Origin: Branchiostoma floridae
Lineage: Eukaryota > Chordata > Leptocardii > Amphioxiformes > Branchiostomatidae
DNA: 64,000 nt
Reading direction: 5' to 3'
Assembly: GCF_000003815.2 (NCBI RefSeq)
Contig: NC_049994.1
Location: 17,170,739 to 17,234,738 of the forward strand
Below are positions 12,901 to 20,500 of this stretch, piece by piece. Each line of letters begins with the position of its first letter. Positions within the stretch are counted from its first letter, which is position 1. The notes under the pieces were generated by a model, which saw only the letters and a program-made list of their open reading frames with translations, made no database searches and was not told the origin of the DNA. Position numbers and translations under genes: made by a program.

Positions 12901-13182
12901 GAAATTTGGCGGATATTGATAAAAGACTCCATACTATGAAGTTGTGCCTCAAAATTTGAGTTGTGCTTATTATTTATGGGTGAGGCCGAGAACTTATTGA
13001 TCACCCCTCGTATGTACGATTTCCCAACAAAACTTCAACACTATCTACGCGTCGGGGTGTGTGAGGTCACTAGCACTGTGGGAAGGGTAGATGCGAAGTA
13101 AGATGACATACTGGTACTCACCTCTAACGGGTACAGCCAGAAGGAAGATTGAGAGACAGAGAACTGACAGTACCGTGTTCAT
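3647..13182 (-). CDS. Gene A: SRCR(3)-TSR(8) type I membrane receptor (multi-exon model)
   Basis: Model, in transcript order: signal exon 13122-13182; SRCR exons 10735-11037, 10149-10466, 9579-9887; TSR exons 8729-8905, 8404-8577, 8071-8244, 7728-7901, 7293-7469, 5288-5464, 4813-4986, 4473-4646; terminal TM/tail exon 3647-3945. Every junction is phase 1, and the frame stays open through all of them, giving about 900 residues. SRCR domains bind polyanions, microbes or protein ligands in known receptors; TSRs bind glycosaminoglycans or matrix. The protein should sit at the cell surface with a short cytoplasmic tail that has no tyrosine motif. Intron 1 (11038-13121) holds a LINE fragment and a mariner-like element. 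The function is inferred from domains only. No transcript evidence is available, and additional small exons could be missed. Confidence 0.75.
4291..4341 (-). pseudogene. TSR exon remnant
   Basis: The last third of a TSR exon with its donor (CAG|GTAACTC) survives, but the acceptor and first two thirds are gone. The expected cysteines are lost (QEFDWEFP where intact copies have [10 protein letters not shown]). Confidence 0.75.
4473..4646 (-). CDS. Gene A TSR exon 8 (membrane-proximal)
   Basis: A 174-bp phase 1-1 exon. It has [17 protein letters not shown] with the WxxWxxW ladder, the O-fucose consensus [14 protein letters not shown] and six cysteines ending SGVSCP. Unlike most copies it has Asp before the first Cys. 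Confidence 0.9.
4813..4986 (-). CDS. Gene A TSR exon 7
   Basis: 174 bp, phase 1-1, acceptor TACATGTAG and donor CAAG|GTAACTC. Reads [35 protein letters not shown], ending SGVSCQ. All six cysteines are present. Confidence 0.9.
5042..5240. repeat. Dispersed SINE-like repeat in a gene A intron
   Basis: Contains GTGCCTTTCCCAAGGGCA, the same motif that ends the tRNA-derived element at 52.7 kb, preceded by an unrelated body. Boundaries are approximate. Confidence 0.45.
5288..5464 (-). CDS. Gene A TSR exon 6
   Basis: A 177-bp phase 1-1 variant with one extra codon ([19 protein letters not shown]). It has no internal ATG but is fully open between good splice sites. It pairs with the similar 177-bp copy at 7293. 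Confidence 0.88.
5910..6375. mobile_element. TIR element with GAATG-rich interior
   Basis: The left end (CCCCTTCACACGAGAAGGGA then TGAGCCGGAATGCCGTC) is inverted at the right end (GACGGCATTCCGGCTCA and CTCGTGTGAAGGGGG). The interior is rich in GAATG and GAATAC. About 465 bp, no coding frame; the target duplication is not resolved. Confidence 0.7.
7094..7267. mobile_element. pogo/Tigger-like MITE in a TSR intron
   Basis: Ends CAGTAGGGGCCAGTTAATTG and the inverse of CAGTAGAAGCCGTTTAATTG, flanked by TA. Other TSR introns show the empty site (GGTTAGTATAATATTTATAC), while here the same flanks surround the element. Confidence 0.85.
7293..7469 (-). CDS. Gene A TSR exon 5
   Basis: 177 bp, phase 1-1. 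Reads [46 protein letters not shown]. The CSVTCGLG O-fucosylation motif and six cysteines are present. Confidence 0.9.
7728..7901 (-). CDS. Gene A TSR exon 4
   Basis: 174 bp, phase 1-1. Reads [34 protein letters not shown]; the residue before the first Cys is Val instead of Ala. Confidence 0.9.
8071..8244 (-). CDS. Gene A TSR exon 3
   Basis: 174 bp, phase 1-1. Belongs to the second TSR subtype ([18 protein letters not shown]), in which QAC-N/D-T replaces QECDS. Confidence 0.9.
8404..8577 (-). CDS. Gene A TSR exon 2
   Basis: 174 bp, phase 1-1. Reads [41 protein letters not shown]. Thr to Ile and Asp to Ala changes are noted but all cysteines are kept. Confidence 0.9.
8729..8905 (-). CDS. Gene A TSR exon 1 (membrane-distal)
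   Basis: 177 bp, phase 1-1. The start differs from the other copies ([20 protein letters not shown]), as does the upstream intron. The corresponding exon of gene B falls in the assembly gap at 20955. Confidence 0.9.
9113..9360. repeat. Dispersed repeat between the TSR and SRCR blocks
   Basis: Shares AAGCTTAGGTC, CCTGGGTAAACACTTTTATT, TTCCGCAAACATTCCGAC and GATAGCCGGTATCCTC with 21250-21780, at the same place relative to gene B exons. The gene B copy carries a foldback MITE; this one shows the empty site. Confidence 0.65.
9579..9887 (-). CDS. Gene A SRCR exon 3
   Basis: 309 bp, phase 1-1. Opens [20 protein letters not shown], then [51 protein letters not shown]. Six cysteines, as in group A SRCR domains, but in a single exon as is usual for group B. 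Confidence 0.92.
10149..10466 (-). CDS. Gene A SRCR exon 2
   Basis: 318 bp, phase 1-1, six-cysteine SRCR. Its last codons are SDMSD, a small extension just before the donor. The flanking intron (9940-10135) is homologous to 10510-10720 and 22390-22580. Confidence 0.92.
10735..11037 (-). CDS. Gene A SRCR exon 1 (N-terminal domain)
   Basis: 303 bp, phase 1-1, six-cysteine SRCR. Two codons are missing in the variable loop ([16 protein letters not shown]). Starts [20 protein letters not shown]. Confidence 0.92.
11067..11215. repeat. 150-bp segment shared by intron 1 of genes A and B
   Basis: GCCACATGTTTGAGTATCCT, TAGTTGGTCTGTATGATGAC and ATCTCTAGAATTTCGAGACC recur at 24330-24470 in gene B intron 1, supporting descent of the two genes from one duplication. 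Confidence 0.7.
11625..12098 (+). mobile_element. LINE C-terminal fragment
   Basis: From about 11815 the plus strand encodes [50 protein letters not shown] and [18 protein letters not shown] before a stop. This is the pattern of the tail that follows the reverse transcriptase in many animal non-LTR retrotransposons. Related pieces are at 22980-23050, 26030-26122 and 27270-27375. Confidence 0.75.
12132..13010. mobile_element. Mariner-like TIR element with a related element nested inside
   Basis: CGAGGGGTGATCAATAGGTC at the left is inverted at the right (AACTTATTGATCACCCCTCG), with TA on both sides (12130-12131, 13011-13012). An internal pair (GTGGGGTTATCAATAAGTCC near 12483, with inverted AATTGTGATCATTAC arms) indicates a second related insertion. 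No transposase frame. Confidence 0.8.
13122..13182 (-). CDS. Gene A first coding exon: signal peptide
   Basis: The ATG at 13182 starts [20 protein letters not shown] followed by a split Gly codon at the donor GAG|GTGAGTAC. A short N-region, long hydrophobic core and small residues near the end make a standard secretion signal. Paralogous exons are at 27571 (intact) and 62.05 kb (broken). Confidence 0.85.
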
Positions 13183-13260
13183 GGCTGCTCTCCGTTCTGT
13201 TCTGGCGAACTCGCTGCTGAGTTTAATTAAGTACGCGCACGTTGACAATGAAGCGAAAAC
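13183..13260 (-). promoter_or_regulatory. Gene A core promoter region
   Basis: A TA-rich box (GTACTTAATTAAAC on the minus strand, about 13220-13235) lies 40-50 bp upstream of the ATG, at the place where genes B and C have TATTTAAG. The sequence around it (GTCAACGTGCGCG, CAGCAGCGAG) is conserved in the paralogues, suggesting a TATA-type start and a very short 5' UTR. Confidence 0.5.
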
Positions 13261-14000
13261 TGAGTCATCATTGGCAATACCAAAGGCGTTAGCAACTCAA
13301 TTTTACCCAAGGACGTTACACCTAATTGATAATACCCTGATTCAAAGGCGTGAGAAACATGCTTGAACGGCGTGAGTGATGTTGGAAATTAGAAAATGCC
13401 CTTTGCGTTACGCAATTGTGAAGCAGAAATCTGTGACCTTGGGCATTGTGTACTGTAAGTGTCAAATTTGACCACAAGTGACTTGGCGAAGATGTAATTT
13501 TGTCAGTGAATGTAAAGAGACATGTTAACAGCCATGTTTAGCGTATGCTCAGTTGTGAAGCGAAAATCTCTTTGCGTTTTTACATAAACAATCACAACTC
13601 CATTCAAAGTAGAAAAACTAACACGTCGGTCTGTTAGTTCAGTCTGAAGGTCCATGCAAGTTTGAAAGAAAAAGAAAGAATGGTGGTTGTTTGCAAAAGC
13701 TGTGAAGACTGCGGCCTTCAAAGGGAATCTCTGGGACTGACGCCCCGTACTGCACTTACATCTGCAACAAGAGTCTGAAAACTCAAACCTGCTTGAAATA
13801 TTTTGTTTTGTGATGGTGCGTATGGTGTGTTGTGGGGTTGATATGGTTTGACATTTGGCAAAATTATTCCATCATTGTTCTTAAGTTATATATCTACCTA
13901 TGGTAAACGGTGAGATCCAAAACTACACCTTTCTTTTGTCCTCACCATTTCATTTTTATTTCCTATTGTTACACCTGCACCTTGCACATTGTATCTCAAT
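13261..14000. other. Conserved upstream region of gene A
   Basis: Homologous to 27700-28130, 62190-62650 and 63070-63640. Landmarks: CCTGATTCAAAGGCGTGAGA, TTGTGAAGC-GAAATCTGTGAC, GGGCATTGTGTACTGTAAGT and GTCAGTGAATGTA. No gene is seen; it is a candidate shared regulatory region. Confidence 0.55.
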
Positions 14001-14039
14001 GTGTATATAATGGTTCACACCATACACACCATACAGGGA

Positions 14040-14410
14040 TGGTCAAAGTTACTTTTGCTCCTTGAAATATTTTGACCAGAATGCCCCTGCAGTTCTAGAG
14101 CAAGCTGCTAGGGGGCCCAAACATACACCACTTCTTCCTTACATCACAAGCTATGTGCCACCAAAAAATCAAGACCATAGTATATCCATGTCAAAGTAAG
14201 GAAAAAAAGTTCTGCTGCAGTACCAAGGTCACATACCAGGGGGCCCAAAATTGACTTTGACCTTCGTCTTCCCAACACCTACCCAAATACCAAATATCAT
14301 TACAAGTTATGCTGACCACAAATATGCGGAAACACAAACAGACACACAGACAGACTCACGGACACACCAAAAACTATACCTCCATTTTCAATGGAGGTAA
14401 ATATCATCGC
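14040..14410. repeat. Left arm of a distant inverted repeat pair
   Basis: GACCTTCGTCTTCCCAACAC, ACCAAAAAATCAAGACCATA and GTTATGCTGACCACAAATAT recur in inverse orientation at 15770-16180. Both ends contain a CA/TG tract and CCATTTT(C/T)CAATGG-type sequence, so this is a dispersed repeat present in opposite orientations. Confidence 0.7.
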
Positions 14411-14790
14411 AATCACACCTGAAGATATAACACTGGAAACGACCCTTCCATACACTCCCATGCTACTGAAAACTCGAAACAGATGTCACAGCTGCTAGCT
14501 GTCCCCAAGGAGGTTGAGATAGAGGAAAATAGGCCAGATCACTTCATATCAGGAAAAGGGCTGTAACTATTTTTTTTTAAAAACGAACCACAAAACTGCA
14601 GCAAACTTCTAATGCACGCTATAGCACAATGGCTCACAATATCTATCCCCATAGCAAACGTGACCGCAATCCATCCAGAGGTTCAAAAGATATCGGACCG
14701 GAATCACAAAGATCCCTACCAAAATCAAGACCTGCTTTTTTCAAGCAGGTAATTAGAGACACTGAAGACGCTACTCCAGCCCATTTAAAG

Positions 14791-15227
14791 GTCTGCTACG
14801 CAGTTTTTTGCGCTCAAATTTGAAATATTCTAGAACTAAGAAATCTCAGATTTACTACTACTTTTTGACACTTTTTGACACTTTTGTGTCATTATTTCAC
14901 GTTTGCAACGTAGAGAATTAGCCTACAAACATTTCGTCCTACGCGCGCTGTAACTTTCTGACCTCCCTAGTTAGGCACCGGTGAGAATTCGAACAAGAAT
15001 CAATCATCAACGGTTCGTTCGGAAGAAACAAAATGGCTGAAACCCAGCGCGGGTGTGCAGATTCACAGGTTTTCAAACGCGCTCGCACGGCGAAAATATC
15101 GACTCCCGACATACCTTGAATAGTGTTCCGTAACGTGGTAGGCTTGATTCAACTAACTATATAAAGAAATGGCCGGAAAATGGATTTTTTGTTTTCAGTT
15201 TGAAGCGCAAAAAACTGCGTAGCAGAC
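14791..15227. mobile_element. TIR element with GTCTGCTACGCAG ends
   Basis: GTCTGCTACGCAGTTTTTTG followed by CGCTCAAATTTGAAA is inverted at the right end (CAAAAAACTGCGTAGCAGAC). The flanks (CACTGAAGACGCTACTCCAG and ATGTTGATTTGATCA) are nearly contiguous at 28940-28985 and at 63740-63780, so the insertion postdates duplication. 437 bp, non-coding. Confidence 0.85.
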
Positions 15228-15529
15228 ATGTTGATTTGATCATACGAATTACATCCTCTGTAAACCGCAGACCTTTTGTGAAATAATGCAATTTGAAACC
15301 ATCGTCCGTCCAGTTTATATCCTTAAACTGTTTTTAAAAACAACGCACAAAGGATGGGTTACCATGCAGACAGAGGTGAACTAGAGTTCCACGCTCTTTA
15401 TCCATACGGGTTACAGGTGGGGATTCCAAGAAATGGGCAAAATTAATGTAAAAATGATCAATACAAGATATCTATGTAATTCCAATACCTTACATGACAT
15501 AACAAAATAAAGCCACATGGACTATTGGT

Positions 15530-15757
15530 TAGCCTGTGTTTACACAATCTCTCGCTGACTGGGGTTAATGACTAGCCTGGTATCCAGCCGTAATATAGCT
15601 CCAGAGTCTCTTCTCTCCTCTCCACAATTACAATTAGAGGAGAGAAGAGACTCGGGAGCTATATTACGGCTGGATACCAGGCTAGTTAATGACCCCCTCC
15701 CCGAGGGCGGCGGCAACTGTAGGGCCGGCCGCTAGGAGCGCGATTTTAGTCAGGCTA
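15530..15757. mobile_element. TAGCCTG-ended MITE carrying a nested MITE
   Basis: Ends TAGCCTGTGTTTACACAA and TTTTAGTCAGGCTA, flanked by GACTATTGGT on both sides. The same insertion without the nested element is at 29697-29803; an independent copy is at 53303-53401. Confidence 0.85.
15573..15684. mobile_element. 112-bp foldback MITE (nested)
   Basis: Almost a perfect palindrome: TAGCCTGGTATCCAGCCGTA onward, with AGAGTCTCTTCTCTCCTCT mirrored, around a 14-bp loop. It is flanked by the 9-bp duplication GTTAATGAC (15564-15572 and 15685-15693). The copy at 29.7 kb has a single GTTAATGAC, the empty site. Confidence 0.92.
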
Positions 15758-15799
15758 GACTATTGGTGTTATTATCCCCATGAAAAATGGAGATATAGT

Positions 15800-15845
<46 letters not shown>

Positions 15846-15855
15846 TATGTCTGTC

Positions 15856-15886
<31 letters not shown>

Positions 15887-15930
15887 CTATGTCTGTCTGT
15901 GTGTGTGTGTCTGTTTGTGTGTGTTTCCGG
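15800..15930. repeat. TG microsatellite
   Basis: Two long (TG)n tracts separated by TCTATGTCTGTCTG, at the edge of the inverted dispersed repeat (15770-16180). Confidence 0.95.
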
Positions 15931-16244
15931 ATATTTGTGGTCAGCATAACTCAAGGACCTCTAGATGGATTGTAATGATATTTAGTATGTGGGTAGGTGT
16001 TGGGAAGACGAAGGTCAAGGTCAATTTTGGGGCCCCTGGTAAGTGACCTTGGTACTGCAGCAGAACTTTGATTTTTTTGTATCTTTTGACCTGAACATGC
16101 TATGGTCTTGATTTTTTGGTGGCAGATAGCTTGTGATGTAAGGAAGAAGTGTCTTTGGGCCCCTAGCAGCTGTATTCACTCAACTTGAAACTAGTTCTAC
16201 CACCCCTAAACTGTACTTCCTGCCAGTTCCGCTAGGCTGACCTA

Positions 16245-17345
16245 GTGACAGTAAGAAACTCTAATAATGAAGAAATGCATGGGAATATGCATTAATGTAG
16301 CTAATTGGATACCACTATCCTAAAAAAAAAGGCTGGAGCAACAAAATTTTTCAGTGATTTTTTACTCAAAATCTCAACTTTACTGTGATTTTTTTGCTCA
16401 TTGTCGTTAATGTACAGTAGAACATGAACACACCTATGGCCCATGTGCATTGTAATGTGTAATATCTATACTAAGCTATCATATATAATGGTTAAGGCAA
16501 AGGCAATTCATAGATGTGATATTTGTGATAACTAGACAGGCAACATTTGTGAGCAAACACTACATATTTCACACACCTCCTACCACAAGCAAAACTGGAC
16601 TGTTCCAAAAGTGAATTCTAGAAAGTCAAACCCAGTGCCAAAAAAAAAAAAAATTAGTTACTACGTTTCACTGAAACAAGACATACAACCTTTACCACCA
16701 AAAATTACTGGTATCATTGAGGGATACAAACGAATATAGAAAATAAAAGTTCTTAAAAAGTGTCTCTAAGTTTACGTTCACTTGTAACATGAAATCAGAT
16801 ATATTTGATTACCTACATTTAAACACTGCAAACGTTGACACACAAAAACGCTTATGCCAATAATAGCAGCCTCCTATAACTGTCATAGAACGGCAGTGCA
16901 AAAGAGCAACCACCTCTGTCATGAAATTATGTGGACATCATCTATGAAGATCATAAAGAGGTTCATCAGTAACGTAAAAGACAGTGATCAATTAAAAATT
17001 TGGATTTCCCTAGGTTCATGTTTCCGGTGTTCTCAAGAGTCAGTGATTGAAGAATTTTCCTATCATATATGGACATCATGTAATAGTAATGACTCACTAC
17101 ATAATTTAACATGATAGCTACGTCGAGGTAGGTAATAAATTATGCCAAAAAGCAGTTACTCAAGCAACTGGATATGATTTTGGAATCGGTCAGACGTTTC
17201 TGATGGTGTCCACCATCTTTCGTCAGTGACACATAAATCGTTGTCACTGACGAAAGATTGTGGACACCATCTGAAATGTCTGACCATTTCCAAAATCATA
17301 TCCAGTTGCTTGGGCAACAGTTGCTTTTCGGCATAACATGATAGC
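16245..17345. repeat. Downstream repeat, copy B
   Basis: Second copy of the 1.26-2.79 kb repeat, immediately downstream of the gene B terminal exon. It contains the shorter foldback MITE at 17153-17320 and no coding frame. Confidence 0.7.
17153..17320. mobile_element. Foldback MITE in downstream repeat, copy B
   Basis: GCAACTGGATATGATTTTGG, GTCAGACGTTTCTGATGGTG and TTTCGTCAGTGACA are mirrored in the right half around ACATAAATCGT. Confidence 0.8.
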
Positions 17346-17414
17346 TGTTCAAGATGTTTCAATTGTTTTGTCACATTTGCCTTGTGGTTGAACTGGTTCT
17401 TCTTCACTTCCATC

Positions 17415-17575
17415 CTATGGAGCTTGGGCCACTTGCTGTTTTTGGTGTTTGCTTCTGTGACCCCAGTAGCCAAGCATCACCAAGGCGATGATACCCACGG
17501 CACAGCCTAGGCAGACCATTGCAGGGTTCAGAGGGTCATCGTACCACGCACCTGTAGTTCCAGTGGTCCTCCTTT
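17415..17575 (-). CDS. Gene B terminal exon: stalk, transmembrane helix, truncated tail
   Basis: Reads [19 protein letters not shown], helix [19 protein letters not shown], then [15 protein letters not shown] and a TAG (17415-17417) where gene A has a His codon. Beyond the TAG the frame stays open as [16 protein letters not shown] and on to TGA, so a single nonsense codon has removed the acidic tail. Confidence 0.85.
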
Positions 17576-20500
17576 CTGCGAGAGAAGTTTTCTTTTGGTG
17601 ATGTTTCTCTTTTGCATAATCATTATACAATTAAAACAAACAATATTACAGAAGAAGGTGCTATGTGGCTTTTCCTGCCGCCCCCACCCCCGCAAACTAG
17701 ATAAATCAAAGGTTTAAGTACATACAATGTAAAACTATACAATTTAACAATTCAAATAAGTCAGAATATATGCTATGCCATTACGCCACACATGATTAGA
17801 TACTGTCAAATAAGTTACAAATCATAAAGAAATACGTCGAAATTATACCAGAAAGTATCTACATTAACTAGAAAGGCCGACATTTGCTTGAGAGCAAATG
17901 CAGCATATTTCAGCCATCTCCCTCTCCATGCAGCAATAGACTGTTCCAAAATCACCCATGTGCAAAAAAGGAACACTTCTGCTTATAAATCACTTCTATT
18001 AATCGCACTTTAGCCGTGCACGTGCAGTCTTAAGGTGGGGTTCAACGACCATGAGATCGTTGACCTTGAGTTATGACCCCTTTGGCCATTGGAAAATTAC
18101 CAAAAAAAATCCTCAAATATATCATTTTAAGTGGTTCATGCCAAATATTATGCACTGGTCATTTGAATAAATATCTAAAGCATCCCTTTACCAAATTTCA
18201 GGTCATTTGGTTGTAAAACGAGGGTACAGGAGGCAAAAATGTCCAATTTTTGTCAAAAATGGCCAGAAAATCGCAAAATTAAGCATTTTGTTGTGCTGTG
18301 TACCAAAATTGTTATTGTATCCATATGCGCACGTGGATGGCATCCCTATGCCAAGTTTCAGGTCATTTAGTTGTAAAACGAGGGCACAGGAGCCAAAAAT
18401 GTCATTTTGTGTATTAAAAATGGCCACAAATTGCAACATTAAGCATTTCGTTGTACCGTATGCCAAAACTGTTATTGGATCTATATAGGTATGTGATCAA
18501 GGCACCTCTGTGCCAAATTTCAGGTCATTCGGCTGTAATACAAGGGTACAGGGGACCAAAATATACATAAAAATTGCCAAAAACCTCAATAAAATCATTT
18601 TAAATGCAGATATGAAAAAAATGACACCTAAGGGTATTGGCCGACTCTACCTTTGTGTCAAATTTCAGGTCATTCGGTTAAGGAACGACGATTTGACAGG
18701 AATTACGAATGTATAATATATTTCACCATACCTATGATATGGCTGAAATATAACTAGAGGAGGCTGCTTGTTGTAAGAGGTTTAATTTATACTTGAGAGT
18801 TACCTGGACAGGACACCATCGTGTTACATGCTTGTGTCTCCTGATCCAGTCCGTCACACTCCGCCCCGCCGTGAGCTGGTGCAGGGTTGGTGCAGCTTCG
18901 GTCCCGAGTCTGCTCACCAACTCCACACGTCACGCTACAGGCGGACCATGGGCTCCAGTCAGACCAGCCGCCATCAACTACATGGAAAGCAGAGTCAATA
19001 AGTCTGAAACAGACTAAAAGCAAAGCATTTTAATACAAGACTACTATAGGAATCAGGCTAGCCCTTTAGGCGTCGCCAAAATTCTGATTTTCTTATCAAG
19101 GGCTTAAAAATGGCTAGCTATAATGGCACATGAATACTATTATTATTATGTCTATGATCTTCTGTTTTAATGCAGATTTAGAAAGTTTAATAAAACATAT
19201 TCAATGAAATGAGTATTTGATTCGAAATGGCATATGCACTATATATCTTTGCCTTTTCCATTGATGTAAATTCAAAGATATTGAACAGATGACACCTTAG
19301 AAATACAAATACATGAACAACAATAGAAAAAAGAGTTACCTGGACAGGAAACTCCGGAGTCGCACTCTTGTGTCTCATCAGCATCTCCATCACACTCCGC
19401 CCCGCCGTGAGCTGGTGCAGAATTGGTGCAGCTTCGGTCCCGAGTCTGCGTACCAACTCCACACGTCACGCTGCAGGCGGACCATGGGCTCCAGTCAGTC
19501 CAGCCGCCATCAACTACATGGAAAATAACTACTAGTATCAGGTTTGCTGGAACAAGCTGGAAGTATGTTCAGGAGTGCTAACGCTACTCATCGACTTGCA
19601 TCTATAAAGACTTGAACTGGGGGGAACTTATATTGCTGATATAGGAGACTACTTGTAGAAGGTTAGTATAACATTTATACATTACAGTTACCTGGACAGG
19701 AAACCGTCGTGTCGCATGCTTGTGTCTCCTGATCCAGTCCGTCACACTCCGCCCCGCCGTGAGCTGGTGCAGGGTTGGTGCAGCTTCGGTCCCGAGTCTG
19801 CTCACCAACTCCACACGTCACGCTGCAGGCGGACCATGGGCTCCAGTCAGACCAGCCGCCATCAACTACATGGAAAACATCTTTCAGGTTTGCTGGAACA
19901 AACTGGAAGTATGCTCAGGAGTGCTACAGCTACTCATCGACTTGCATCTATAAAGACTTGAACTGGGGAGAACTTATATTGCTTATACTAGAGGAGGCTA
20001 CTTGTTGTAAGAGGTTTAATTTATGCGTTAGAGTTACCTGGATAGGAGCACTACTGTGAGGGCTACTCCTCGACGTGCATCTATAAAGACTTGAACCGGG
20101 GGAAAACTTATTTTGCTAATATAGAAGACTACTTGTAGGAGGTTGGTATGATATTTATACTTTAGAGTTACCTTGACAGGACACCCCTGTGTCGCATGCT
20201 TGTGTCTCCTGATCGGATCGTCCATCACACTTCACCCCGCCGTGAGCTGGTGCAGGATTGGTGCAGCTCCGGTCCCGAGTCTGCGTACCGACTCCACACG
20301 TCACGCTGCAGGCGGACCATGGACTCCAGTCAGTCCAGCCGCCATCAACTACATGGAAAACAACTTTCAGGTTTGCTGGAACATACTGGAAGTATGCTAC
20401 AGCTGCTTGCATCTATAAAGACTTGATCCGGGGGAAAACTTATTTTGCTAAATATTAGGAGACTAATTGTAGGGGGTTTATATAGTATAATATTTATACT

